From Sequoia sempervirens (taxonomy: Eukaryota; Streptophyta; Pinopsida; Cupressales; Cupressaceae), in contig VDFB02252616.1 of assembly GCA_007258455.2 (NCBI GenBank), positions 118,890,552-118,954,551 of the forward strand: DNA of 64,000 bases, given 5' to 3'. The notes beneath the pieces were generated by a model. It was not told the origin of the DNA. It saw only the letters and a list, made by a program, of their open reading frames with translations, and did no database searches. Position numbers and translations under genes: made by a program. This document shows, piece by piece, positions 36,816 through 49,699 of the stretch (position 1 is the first letter of the stretch; every line of letters starts with the position of its first letter).

Positions 36816-38477
36816 ATAAAAGTATTAGTAATTTATTAAGATAGAAAAATAATTTTGATTATTAAAAAAAATGCATGTGGAATTTAAGATTGGGAAAACA
36901 TAGAATATACTCTTAAGTGAAATTGAGAAAATCAAAGAAATAGGTTAAATGAAACAAATACTTTAATTATTTTCAAAAAAGATCTTTTATTGAGTTGATT
37001 TATATTCATGTTGTTTTCAAATTGATTTAAGTGGATTTGGTAAATCCGAATACTAGATGTTTATATTCCTAATTTGCTTTTAAATTGTACTTTCTTTTAT
37101 TGGGCAAATGGGAATTATTTGTGTGATTTCAAGTCTTCCAGTTGTAGTCTCTTCAAGGGAGTTAAATTTTACTATGATTTCATGTGTTTGAACAAACTAG
37201 GGTAGTGCACCTAATTTTTGTGAACAGTTTGTGATGTCCATTGTGCTACATCTGGTATTATATGTTGAATTTTGTGCACTTTGTCTACCCTAGATAGAAA
37301 ACTTAGAAATCCTATGTTATGTTTAGGGGAGTGGCTCTGTGTGAGGGCCGACACACAAAGTGGTGTCAGGGTAACTTACAAAGAATTAGTAAGTCAGTGA
37401 TAACTAAATAACACAGTAGTTAGAATTAAAACTCTTAATAACATGTTTATGCCTCACTTATAGACTCTTGAGCTAGTTCAGTCTTGAGTATAAGATGAGA
37501 AGGCCTGGAATGGCAAATCGGTGTCTTGTTTCTTCAAAAGACATTCGATTCTGTAATGATTTGCAATGGGGCCGGGTTTCGTAAGAGGTTACCAGGGTAA
37601 CCCAAGTTGGGGGCCGGAACCTAGGAAGAAACACCAGGTAACCTTTGCAATATTGTGATGACACTCCACCTAAAATAACAGTTAACCTTGTGTATGTAGT
37701 ACATTTGATTGTCTTAAATCTGGAAACAATGTAACCATCAGTCAGTTTTGTACTTGTGTCTAGGGTTAGTAGATTATGTTTAGGTAACCATATTATTATC
37801 TCCTAGCACGGGGGGTGGACCTACGGGTACCACATGGTTGGGTGGAACGTGCACCTTACTCCGTTGGGTCCCCAGTTTATGATCATGGCATCGAGAGCTT
37901 CATGGATGGAGAGCTCGTACTTGGATACAGATGTATTTTCTTTATTGCATTATTGTAAAACTTGTGTTGTAAAACATCCCTCAATTGTTATGAGGTGAAC
38001 ATTTGTAAATGTAAAATGTAACTATTATTTGAACTACCTCATCGAATAAATGAGTATTGTAATATCTTGCCAAATGCAATGTAAGAAATCAAGTTTGTAC
38101 TTTATATTATCTTGAATGGAATTTTCATATGTTATGCAATATCTATTTTTAATGTTTATGTTAATTCATTATAAGTAATACGAAATACTAAAGTCGTCTA
38201 TGGAAACTCAAAGTAGTGTAACGTCGCGTAACTTGACGAATGTATGCAACATTCCTTAGGTTATTATGATGAGGCATTACAATGGAGATCCTCAAGAATC
38301 TGGCCTAGTGGCTAGTTGTTTTGTGGTTTTTTTGCTGTGCTGCCTTGGTTTCCACTATTTTCTTCTTTGTGGGCTACTTTTTGTTTTTGTTTGGGCCTGT
38401 TAATGTTCTTTTTGTTGCTATCTTACTGTTAAGGGTTTTAGGATCCCTTTAAAAAACTTGTTTGTTCCTTAATCAAA

Positions 38478-38800
38478 AACATGATCTTATTTTATGATGA
38501 TTACATGGCCTTTCATGATTACCAAGCTCAAATCTTATGATCTTATGCTTTTTTATCTTTATGCTAACCATGATACTATCTTAGGATCACATACTTTATG
38601 ATTATTGTAACTTTTTTTGACAAGTTTATCATAATGATATCTCACAATTATTTGTGCTTGCATGATCTTTTATCTAGCACTAATTGCTACTTTCATCAAT
38701 TTATGTGGGGTATCATTGGGGGCATTTTTGTATCTATTATTATGTGTGATGTCATGGGGCTATCTTTACAATCCTATGTGGTTATTGGGCTTCCCAATGT
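38478..38800. repeat. Copy 2 of the segmental repeat, right part
   Basis: Homology to 30614-30908 resumes here after the LINE (TCATGATTACCAAGCTCAAATC against TCATGATTTTAAGCTCAAATC, aligned over 300 bp). Together with 30945-34496 it completes copy 2. Confidence 0.8.
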
Positions 38801-39277
38801 TATATCATTTTACATATATTTTTTAACTCTCCACCAACTTAATTATATTCTTTGCATATAACTAACTAAAGAGGGGGAAACACAAAATCAAACTAAAATT
38901 CCTTTCTAGAGTATGCTTGTAGTCAATATCACATGATCAAAAAGATAGTCCACTGGTGTCATATTACTTCTATTGCCCTAGAGAAATATCTATTAGTTGT
39001 TGCCTTAGGTGGTATTCTTGTTCTACAAAAAGTGGAATATCTCTCAAGTCATTCCTCTTTTTCTTTTTCTTTTGGTTTTAGATGCCTACATGATGCTAGT
39101 CAATGAATTTTTTTTAGTAGTTTTCTAAGGACAATCATTCCAAGGGAGCATGTTCTAAGAAGCAACATCCATAACCTTATCTATATGCATTTTATAAGTG
39201 TTTGAATGAATTTACTTTCATGTTGGTTGTGTGATTTTGTTTTTCCATGCATTCTTATGGTAGTTCACTTACAATTC

Positions 39278-39900
39278 AAAGCGGGGACAAATTGTAATGG
39301 TCAAAATTACATACCTTTCACTTTTTCCATTTATTTTGGACCCACTATAAATTGATTATTTCTTATACAATGATAAATGGACACATGGTGTAATGATTTT
39401 ACTTCATTTCATCAACAGTCACTCTTAGGGACTAATCTTGATCTTTAATTTTTCATTCCTCACTTAGGGTTAGATATGGGGTTTGTAGAAATGACCCAAG
39501 TCAGATGCATGGTTTATGGAAATGACCTCTAAAATTTTAGATTTCAAATTCAAGTTTAAATTTAGGATCAACCAAACCCTTCCAATTAGTCATTGTGTGT
39601 TGCTTAAACAAGAACACCCAAGATAAATTCATTGACATAATCCTTACTTACATCAACATCTAGAGCATTTCCTACATGTTTACTTCTTGTCTTTGAATAT
39701 TCCTAAAATTTATTAACTTGATATCATAGAAATTTGATCAAAGAAAAATATATTCCTAAAAAATAAGGTAAGCTATCTTATTTAAAAACTAAAATAATTA
39801 AAAACATAATTGATAAACCCACTTAAAAACCAATTTATTAACTCTATGAACTCATCTCACTCTGACAGGTTTACCAATGGAACCATTTTTGAGCTAGCAA
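39278..39900 (+). repeat. Possible gypsy purine tract and LTR start
   Basis: AAAGCGGGGACAA (39278-39290) is followed at 39293 by TGTAATGGTCAAAATTACA, a start resembling the LTR of element A (TGTAGTGTCATAAAATTACA). A further purine run (AAAGAGGGGGAAAC) is at about 38869. The right end is not identifiable, so this may be a truncated 3' LTR. Confidence 0.4.
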
Positions 39901-41786
39901 CTTTCTTGGATTTGGACCTCCTATCATCTCATTCACACACCCAAATGATAAATACTTATATATCATTTCAAAATGAAAACAAATAAAAATACCCCCATTG
40001 AAAACAGGCTTTGACAGTTTTTCTGTTATTTCTTTGTAATATTTTCAGCTTGAAAAAAGGCTTTCAAAGTTTGGGACCATTGCAATTAAGAAGTATACGA
40101 AGCACGTGTACATAAGTGCAGTGCAGTGCCTGGACTCTAAACAAACAGATGTAGTTAATGAAACTGAAAGTATCAGATGATGTTGAATGCTCTTCAACCA
40201 TATGCAGCTGGCCTGTGTAAGAAACTTTCACTTTCCTTACAAATCTTCTTCGTATTCCCATTAATGTTGGCCCCATACTTTGGGGCCGTATCATACTAAA
40301 TTTCTGCTGCCATATACAGAAAAATTAATGCACTCAATAATCCCAAAAGAAAAGGTCCTTTTCAATGGAAGTTTGTTATTACCAGCTCTGTCTCTCTTGC
40401 AGTGGAATAATGGTTTTCATTGGAACAATACATTGGGTAATCCGAGTTTTTTTCGGAATGATGATGTCAATATCATTTATGGTTATATGGAGGAGGTTTG
40501 AGTAATTTTTCAGTCATTTTTTAATTTTAATTGGTATTGTTGAGAAAATCTAAGAGTCAAATTAAAAATAGTGTCGTGTAGTGATTAGTTCTTGTTACTG
40601 TAATATGTTTAAAATTTATTGTGTGTATTGAATTATATATTGTCTAAAATTTATGTACGTTATTTAAAGAATTATAATGATGAAAAATGTAAGAAAATAT
40701 GTAGAAAATATTTATTGTCATGGGTTTGGACAAATTGCATCAATGCATTGTCGGTTAGATTAAAAAATATCTTTAATTTGTTGAAGTGTCTTACCACATA
40801 TTCTGTTGCAAATTTATTACACTGACACAAAGACTATTACTTGTCATTTTGCAAACTAAATTTGAAAGACAATTTAGGTGGGAATTAAATTACTAGTCAA
40901 GTGTTCTACTTTTATTTATTTTTTTGTTCTTTATTACAAAAATAGAGAGCATATCTCTACTTTCAGTTGTAATGTGTTTCTTTTAAAAACAATAAATTAA
41001 TATTTTATGTTAACAAAAACTCTTATCTTTTAACTTAAATTTGATAGCTATTACATGTTAAAATTTTAATATTTAATAATAAACACAATATTTTATTTTT
41101 AAATAGCAGATTAAAACAAAATATATGCTCTCATCAAACTATCTATCCACTATTCCATCATATTTAGATAAATCCTTGAGAATGTTTTTCTACAATTTTG
41201 TATAGACTCAAATATATAAACATTAAAATTAGCATAAACTTGATTATAATAGTCATTTTTCTCTTTTTGGATGAAATTAAAAATTATATACAAAACTGTA
41301 ATACAGAAAAAATAAAGTAAATAATACACATAAAATTAAAAAAAATCAAAATGTATCTATATTGATTCTATGTATTGATAAAATAATGTTGGTAGTTCAA
41401 TTATTATTTTTTAAATATGTTCAATAATTTGAAATATATAGCACATTGTAAAGAGAGTTTTATCATCTCTAAAACAAGAATACTTTTTTCCAATTTTTTT
41501 TAATAATTTATATTGAGAAAATCATTTAGTTTTCTTCAATTTAAAAATAATAGAAATTATATATTAAAATATTTTCAAAATTATTTTAAATGATTTTTTT
41601 AAAAGTATTTTAATTATAATGAAAATCATTACAATATAGTAAATAGCTATTATTAATATTAAAAGCCATAATTTTAAATACCATTTATTATTATTTAATA
41701 CATAAATTAAAATACTTTTAAAATATAAAAAATAAAAAATAATTTTATAAACCATTAATTTAATTCATAAGAATATAATTTTAAAG

Positions 41787-41898
41787 TCAAATTCTACCCA
41801 ATTGCAGGAAATTATTAACAAAACTGCACTGATGAGCAAAACTCAAATTCTACCCAATTCCAGGAAATTATTCACAAGCTGCCAAAAAATATTGTCAT
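41787..41898. repeat. Short duplication with 56-bp offset
   Basis: A block of about 36 bp starting TCAAATTCTACCCAATT recurs at 41843 with two or three differences. Confidence 0.8.
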
Positions 41899-44800
41899 AA
41901 CTTTCCCTCAAATAAAATAAAATAAAATCCACTGCAGTATGCCTGGTCTGAACTGATAGACAGTCACACTTAACTGGGCAGAAAAATGAGCCTACTATTT
42001 AATATATATAAATCCAAAATTCAAACCATATATTCCGCTGCAAAAATAATTGCAATAGCAGAAAGATGATCGAACTTAAAAAGCTATGTATGGACAGTAA
42101 TTACAAAACTGTTTGATCATACCATAAGTTAAGTTTCATAACAGAAAACCAGGAACAGCTGAAAATCATACTGACACTCATGGCTCTAATAAGGTTTTAT
42201 TAGACAATATATTTGAATTGTTAATTTCTTTTTAGTTGTTTGTGTATAAATTATAGGGAAACAAGATTAATGTTCTATTAAAATCAGCTTTTATGAATAT
42301 GATAAACAAAAAATTTAATTAATTCAATTTAGAGTTCTAATAGATTATATGATAAAATTTAGAAACTAGAAACTAAAAGAAGTGAAAGTAATTAGTTAAT
42401 TTTTGTAGTTGATAAATAGTTGTCAGTTTTTTCATAACTTTTGATTTTTAACTTAGAATCACTTATTTTGGATATTTTGAAAGCAAAACAATGAAATATG
42501 AATCAGGTCATTCTCAAATTTTGGCTAGGTCAATTTTGTAAACTCTAAAATGAATCAAACACATGCACAAATTGTGAATCTCAACCTTGAATGAAAATGA
42601 ACATTATCTTACAAATTTGAGCCAATAGATTGTGGGCACTCTATACCTACAAACAATGAATTATTTGGATATGTGGATGTGTAATAATGACCTAGTAGTG
42701 TTGACAATTAACTTTGAAGAGCTTGATAAGGACGATCTTCTATGTGTGACAAGTGCCTAGGATATTGAGTCAACATATTGATAGAAATAGTGGTAGATAT
42801 TATGCGATGAATTCAAGAATTATCTTAAATGAGAGGTAACTTGGAATGTGCTAATTAGAATATTGAAGACACTATTGTAAAGAGTAATTTTAAAGACCTA
42901 GTATGCACCTAGGATTTGAAACATGTACGAGAAATGGAAAAACTAATGATTTGGAAAGTGCTAAATTTGGATATGTATCTCTACATAAGCTTTTAGTGAT
43001 AGTTGAGATGCTAGAGTGTTGTTAAATGTAGGAAGTCAATTGATGAAAAGTAGTTAATTATTTATATACAGAAAGTAGATATGATCAAATGAGGTAAGGT
43101 GTGATATCTTTTTATTCTTGATGGAGACACACAATTTTAAAAAAATAGTTGTGTCAATCCCAAGATTAAAATTAAAATTAAAATTTGGGTTTCACTTCCA
43201 AAAATTATATAACTTGAACATGTACTATCAAATTTGATTCAACACTACTATGCATGAATCATAAATGATAGGCATATGCATATTCATGTTGATTTAATAT
43301 GTGGTAAATTATTATTAATTATGATGCAACAATATGGGCAATGGTGGTAAATCTGATGGACCACCCTCTTCACAAGGAACAAGTTCTTTGCAAATAATGA
43401 TGATATTTAGTCAAGTATGGTGATGGGTATTTATTTTTGTATTGAAGACATGGACTACTTGATGGAGAACATTGATGTTTTGTTGAATTAATTCAAAGAG
43501 GTCGTTGAGACAAGTAGTCTTTCATTTAAAAACTTCATTTAAGTGAGCTATCTCAATCACTTGGAATAAATATTTCTGCATTAAATTTATTTTAAAACTT
43601 AATCTTTATTTTCTACTTCAATGGTTATAGGAGTTGGTGAACTCTCCCTTAGCTCTCTCAAAGTAGCTTATGTCCAATCCTCTCTCACACCTAGACACAT
43701 ATACATAATACACCAAATGTGATTGAGAGAAAAAAGTGGTTTGAATATACTTTAATTCCTTTCATTAAAGTTCTTATTTTGGTTGTGAATTTGAGTTTTC
43801 TTACATAATGTGAATGTTTACACAAATTTCAAGTATTTGAAAGTCCAATTGTTGAAATTATGTTTGGGGCTTTTGGCTAAAATAAAAATGACTTAAAGGA
43901 GCTATTTTGGTTTTGTTTGGATATTTTGATTTGTTTCATTTTTTTGTAAATGCGATTTGAAATAAATTTGAATGGAAGAGAATATGAGTATTTCAAGTCT
44001 ACTAATTATTGAAATGAAAAAAATTAATTTCTTTTTTGTGTTTTTTTGTTATATGATTATATGCTTCTAACACCTCTACTACTTAAAAATGAAAACTATA
44101 TTTTAAAAGTTAGCAAGAAAATAAAATATTTTATTTTTCTTATTAAATGCAATTAAATGAATCTAGAATAACATAAACACGCTTGACCAATTATTTAATT
44201 GAATAAACTTTTGTTGTTTATTTCCAATTAAATTAACATATTTTTTTAGATTATAAATGATTTTTGAGAGTTTGCAATTTTTTATTTGAATGGATGGGTA
44301 TTGACTTTATTGACAAGCACACCAAATTTGGGGGAAAAAAATAGACAAGTCAATTATTTTGAAAAAAAGCATGATTTTATTACACATAATTTGTGCATGT
44401 TATACAACATACTCATGTTATGAGATCAATAAAGATAAAAGTGACCACAAACATTTTAGACTAATAATCGCAGGGAGAGCCATAAAAATGTGACCACATC
44501 TTGCAAATTTTACTATTTTTCCAATTTCTATCCGGAATTCTTTCCAATGCCACGTCATAAGTTAAGTAAGTGGTTAAAATTTTATTATTTTTAATCAAAT
44601 CTTGTTTGGATTTTTTTTAAGATTTATATTTTAGAATGAAAATATCATTTCTTATAAGCTCATCTAAACCCTAACCTATAACTTACATTAGATGAAGAAA
44701 TTCCTAAAGATAACTGCACATCACTTTTAATTTAACTTGAAACTTCTTCACTATAATTAATTTGAGAACATTTAAATTTGAGAAGTAAACAATGAAACTC

Positions 44801-46969
44801 TATTTGGTTTGCAACATTAAAGAAACAATACATATAAAAGAGCAAAGTAGTTGAGGTATTTATAGTTAAGAATTCAATCCTTAGTTTAATTAAAATAAAT
44901 TGTGAGTTTTATTTTTAAAATTCAAAATTACATCTGATTTAGAAACTAATAAGTTGTAACATTTAAAAATAAACACTTCAGAGAAAAAAGTAACTTTAAA
45001 AGTTGTTTTGAAATGAATGGTTAACGGAAGAGATGGAATCCTTTATCTATGCATTAATAATTGGTGTCATTAAAATTGTCCCGCTTGACCACTTAACAAT
45101 TCATGGATTTAATATTCTAGATTGATTTTTTTTAAAATAAGGTTATAGCTAAACAAACATGATAGAATTCATTAGAAATGAGTTGTTGAACCACGTAGTC
45201 TTTACTCTCGCTTTCATTATTAAAAATTAACATAAAAAATTATTAGTACATTTGACTATATTAATATTTTTATTAGTAGTTTTAATTTGACCTTAATGTA
45301 TCAATTTTGGTCACCTTGTGAATTTTTATAGTCATCTAAATGCATAAAATTTGATTAAAAATTTGATAGTCAACTAAGAGTAAGAGGAGTTGTTTATAAA
45401 CATATTTATGAAACTATGGTCATAATCCTTGACAACTTAGAAGTTAGGAATAGCAATTAAATCACTTACAAGGAATAGGTTAACTTATGTTAAGAATTGA
45501 GACTAAGTTCCCTAAACGAAATACCTAGTTAATTAAACTAAAAGAAACATTAAATGGGTTTGAGAAAACCATTAACTCATGTACATTAGAATTATTAACC
45601 TAACCTAAGAATTAAGATTTGAAAATTAAATAGCAATATAAGTGCAATTAACATGATTACTTTAAGTAAACTTGTTTCTTTAGTATAGAACTTATTTTCA
45701 TCTAAATTATTTTAATTTTTCTATAACATTTCTTTTGGTTAACAAAGAAAAGTTAATGTAGGTTAGAAAGACATTTGTTTTATATTAATTTTAAGCTTGT
45801 CAACCTAAGAAATACCCCCTTGATATACCTGTTGTGCCCTCTCACACATGCGCCATACTTTACATTAACAAAATGGGGACCCCCTCTTGATTTGATCAGA
45901 GTTCTTGAGTAAGTATTTTCAAGTTTCTACGGTTCAAGGTTTGATTTTGGTTCTTGGATGTTATCATTTGATAGCGTTGATTCAATCTAGTGCTTATGTG
46001 TCCATTGATGGTCTTGGCTTGCTATTTTTTAAAGGGGTTTTCTTTAATTGAGGATGTTTTTTAATGATTCTAGGATTTTTTGGCAATAAAGTTCATTGTG
46101 CTTAACTGATTATATATGTCAAATGGGACTAATTTAAGAGAAAATCCCGATTAAAAGTGTATTGCTAGTTTAGGTGAGGTCCTATAGTCTTCACAAGGCT
46201 TCTCAATATTCTAAAATGCCAAAAATGTCTTTTAAAACCTTTAAATTCCTTTGAAAAATTAAAAATAATGTGAAAATTATTATTTTTAAATTAAAAAATG
46301 GAGTTTGTGCAACTTTGCTTTCAATTTAGACCATTTGATCTCCATATTTAAATCTTGCCCATGATGGTGCATTTAGTAATGCACTTTTTATGTTCTAATC
46401 TGTCATTACCTTTCAGCTTAAATTTGACAACCTCATTTTCTTTATATTTTGAACATCATGAGCTTTTGGGTAGCTTTTCGAGGGTTTTTAGCATTAAAAA
46501 ATAAAGTTTTTTGCATTTTGGGCATCAACTTTCTCATCCTCATCCTATACACGTGGAGAAAGATATTGGGAGTAATTTATTATATATTTTCTATAAATTT
46601 ACTTATATTTTCATAATGATTTTGTGGCATGCAAAAATATTAAAATTGTTTTTTTGTTATAATAAAAATTAGCAACTTTGGCATTTTTTTATTTTTTTAT
46701 TTGAAAGATAAATATGAGGATGAATATAATTTTATAAAAAGATGCAAATATTTATTTTTTATGAGGATTTTGATGCTTTTCGTGTTTTCTTACAGATTTG
46801 GGATGCAAAAGATGGGAAAAAGAATAAAGAAATTATAAAGATTAGAAGGATGGACATGAGCTTTTAATTAAGAAACTGGAAACTTACTCATAATGTGATT
46901 TATATAAAAATCAATTTTATAAAAGGAGGATTTTTATTCATTTTAAAGGAGGAGAAGAATCTAGGAGAG

Positions 46970-47055
46970 CAATTTTTTTGAAGAGCTAAAAGACAAAAAG
47001 AAAGGACAATTTTTTTGAAGAGCTAAAAGACAAAAATAAAGGACAATTTTTAGTG
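46970..47055. repeat. 37-bp tandem repeat, two copies plus a partial third
   Basis: CAATTTTTTTGAAGAGC starts at 46970 and 47007, and the third copy (47044) diverges after about 11 bases. Confidence 0.85.
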
Positions 47056-47358
47056 TGATTTATGTTGGATATTTGTTTGTAGCTTGCTAATTCTTCACCA
47101 TGGATGGTGATGCATTTGTATTTTTTGTTCTAAAACTTGGATTATTTGGTGAATTTCAACAAAGTATTAATTGTTTACATCTTTTATGGTGAATTTGTCA
47201 AAATTTGTGTAATACTTGCTCATGCAATATGGTAGTTTTATGCAATTTATTTGTCATTTTCACAAAACTCTTCAGGATCTTGCACTTATGATGTTTATAG
47301 TGTGAAATATTAGTCATTACATTTTAAGAATAAAATTTCACTGAATCTTTCAAAATAT

Positions 47359-48679
47359 TGTTGTAGGAATGAAAAGAATGAAGGTGTTGCCATTGATGTC
47401 AACTAGTCAATTGATTATCAACTGGTTGTTGTTGTCATTGATGTCATGGTTATAGATTATTGGTTGTTCATATCGAGGATATTGAGAAAATTGTATTGAA
47501 GAAAGGTTGCAAGTGTTCAGTGGTTGCTCTGGGTTTTGCTCCGGAATTTGCTCCTATGTGTGGTTCAGATATGTTGATTGTGGTTATTGGAAGTTGTTAT
47601 ATCCAGATTTTTGGTTGTTGATTCATTGTACAATGCGAGTTATGTTCACCAGTTGTGAACTGTGGTTTTCTATGTTTCTGGTTGAGGTCCAGGAGAAATG
47701 TTGTTGGTCTGGATTTCTCTTTGGTAAAGTCTTATGACTTGCGGTGCTAAAGTTAAGTTTTTATGATTGTATTGAAGATAATTTTGGTATCTGGAAGGTT
47801 CGTACTTAATTGTTCTATGTTTTTTACACTGGTTTGGCCAACCTTGTGTTGAACACTATCTTCAGAGTTGATGAAGCGTGTTGGATCTATTTGGGTCCTT
47901 ATCAAGCATGTGTTTGGGTCACCCTCATTCTAATTCTTCCCTATGGCATTGACCTAATTTGAATTTAATGTTGGATGGACAACTTTGGATATGTTTCAAA
48001 GTTGAAGATGGTATAAATACAAGATGAGTTAGTGATGAAAGGTGTACAAAGAGATAAGTGCAAAGAAATGGAGCAAATAGATGCGAGATTGATGTGAACC
48101 ATTGAGTGTGTGTGATGCGAGTGTGGCAGATCAGTGCTAAGCCTAAATGTTGAGTTCCAGATGCAGTGAGTTGAAGGTGTACTCTATCATTCATGAATGT
48201 CTACAAGTGGTTGAGAAAATTGTGATGGATTTATCTATTGCATTAAGATTTTCTTCTCTCTATAATATATCTATTTTATCTTCTTTGTATCTCTATAGTA
48301 GTAAGCCCTCTGGGTTGTTAGCCCAGTTGGACAGTGAGTTCTAATCTGGACAACGAGTCCTTGTTTTGGCAATGAGCCCTCCGGGTTGTTAGCCCTATTG
48401 GACAATGAGTCCTGATCTGGATAGTGAGTCCTTGTTTTGATAGTGAGCCTTTGTAATTAGTTTTGATATTCTCTATAGTGTGAGTTAATCCTCACCGTGG
48501 TTTTTCCCTCATTGTGTTTTCCACATAAATTCGGTGTTGCTATGTTTGTATGATGGTTTTCAATTTTTGCACTTGCACTTAATCATTTAAGTAGTGTTAA
48601 GGATTATTTCTGGTGAATGAATTAAGGTTTAAATTTTTGACAACTGATTCATCCCCTCTCTCAGTTGTCTTGTTCAATA
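47359..48679 (+). repeat. 5' LTR of copia F
   Basis: 1321 bp, TGTTG to CAATA. A TATA box (TATAAATA, 48012-48019) has an exact counterpart in the 3' LTR at 53839-53846. It is longer than the 3' LTR because of a 71-bp tandem duplication at 48300-48441. Confidence 0.92.
48300..48441 (+). repeat. 71-bp tandem duplication found only in the 5' LTR
   Basis: Units 48300-48370 and 48371-48441 both contain GGGTTGTTAGCCC and GAGTCCTTGTTTTG. The 3' LTR has only one such unit (about 54129-54200), which accounts for most of the length difference between the LTRs. Confidence 0.85.
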
Positions 48680-48693
48680 ATTAGTATCAAAGC
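48680..48693 (+). promoter_or_regulatory. Primer-binding site of copia F
   Basis: ATTAGTATCAAAGC directly after the LTR matches the initiator-Met tRNA primer site (TGGTATCAGAGC type) with two G-to-A changes. Confidence 0.85.
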
Positions 48694-48737
48694 TTGGTTC
48701 CTTGGAGTAGATATTAACCACTTAAGGAAGGTCTAGG

Positions 48738-49620
48738 ATGGCTGGCAAAGTTACTTATGATTATCTGAGGTTCGATGGAACTAATTATGCTATCTGGAAA
48801 ATATTGATGGAAGAATAACTGGAGTATTGTGGATATGATGTGGAGAAAGCTTACAAGAATCCTTACACTCCTCCTGCTAATGGTCCAAGTATGCTTGATG
48901 AGATAAATGAACATGAAGTGAACAATAAGGCAAAGTACATTTTGAAGAATAGTCTTGTACATTCTAAGTTAATTAAGGTTCAAAATTTGAAGACTACCAA
49001 GGAGGTTTGGTATGCTTTGGAAAGGGCACATGAAGGTGATGAAAGAGTCAAAGAGGCAAAATTGTAGAATTTGGAAACATAGTTTGATCTCTTACACATG
49101 TCTGAAGATGAAAATGCTAAAGCTTATGTACAAATATTAGATGAGATAGTAGCTAGAATGCGAGGACTTGGTGCTATTGTAGATGAAACTAAGATTGTAA
49201 AAAATATTCTCAGAACTCTCCCTGATGCTTACAGCAAAAAGGTGTGTGCTATTAAATAGAGTATAGAATATAAGACCTACACTAAAGATTTGTTGTTGGG
49301 ATCTCTGACATCTTATGAGATGAGGAAGCCGAATTTGAGAAATGGATTCAAATCAGAGACTTCTTTTAAGGCTACAAAAGCTGAAGATTTGGATGAAAAA
49401 AATATTGATGAAGTATAAGATAATTTTGTGAGAAGGATGAGGAAAGGCTCTAGTGAGTATGAAGGTAAGTTTCCCTTTAAATGCTTTAGTTGTAAAGAAA
49501 TAGGTCATTATGCTACAAAGTGTTTGGAAAGAGCTAAGAGGAATAAACAAAGATATGAGAAAGAAAAAAAGGTAACAGAGCATATTATCTAAATGAGAAT
49601 GCTAGTATATCTGATGAGGA
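48738..49620 (+). pseudogene. Copia F Gag with intact zinc knuckle but several stops
   Basis: The start is the ATG at 48738 (MAGKVTYDYLRFDGTNYAIW), 45 bp after the primer site. Downstream are the conserved Gag blocks WYALERAHEGDERVKEAKL and LLHMSEDENAKAYVQILDEI, then a CCHC knuckle at 49482-49523 (CFSCKEIGHYATKC) with all four metal ligands present. The frame stays the same for most of its length, but TAA or TAG interrupts it at about six positions, several where Gln is expected (for example after EAKL and in LET-stop-FDL). A frame change follows the knuckle near 49575. Confidence 0.85.
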
Positions 49621-49699
49621 TTCTGATTATGAAGATCCCGATGACAATGAATGCTTGTTCTTGGCTATAAAGGATGAAGCTACTTCTGTTAATTCTGAA

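Larger units (their letters stand above)
34740..38281. mobile_element. 3.5-kb solo LTR (or coding-free LTR element) nested in the LINE
   Basis: It starts TGTAGTACCCCTCC and ends GATGAGGCATTACA, with matching inverted ends (TGTAGTACC against TGTAATGCC). ATGGA flanks both sides (34735-34739 and 38282-38286), so the ends are precise. I see no retroviral-type coding motif, primer site, purine tract or internal repeat of its own ends in the 3542 bp, so a single very long LTR is the simplest reading. It contains a TATA-like (TA)n run near 35085, AT-rich TTAATTAA repeats (35395-35475) and a GC-rich patch (36497-36650). Confidence 0.75.
34497..38477 (+). mobile_element. 5'-truncated LINE-type insertion with 16-bp target duplication
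   Basis: AACATGATCTTATTTT flanks both sides (34481-34496 and 38478-38493), and copy 1 of the segmental repeat has one uninterrupted site at 30614-30629. The right end is a T/G-rich 3' tail ending CCTTAATCAAAA. A long target duplication with an A-rich 3' end is typical of target-primed LINE insertion. Without the nested LTR the LINE part is about 0.44 kb. Its only coding part is the C-terminal end of a Lys-rich frame (KSALKMNRLEQRLM) that stops at a TAG shortly after 38286. I see no RT or endonuclease motif, so the LINE call rests on the insertion signature. Confidence 0.65.
39901..47358. other. AT-rich intergenic DNA with no assignable genes
   Basis: Nothing in this stretch matches a family I know. 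Bases 40048-40500 and 41790-42180 are less AT-rich and less repetitive than the rest and could be unique-copy DNA. A possible acceptor site (ATTTTCAG, ending at about 40049) precedes an open stretch on + beginning LEKRLSKFGTIAIKKYTK, which ends at a TGA after about 43 codons. Frame 40280-40501 (+) is open but has no known motif. Small duplications at 41787-41898 and 46970-47043 are listed separately. Confidence 0.5.

Noticed and set aside
34735..38286. The insert as a DNA transposon
   Set aside because: The TG/CA ends with a 5-bp target duplication fit LTR elements, and the terminal inverted repeat is too short and imperfect for most DNA transposons.
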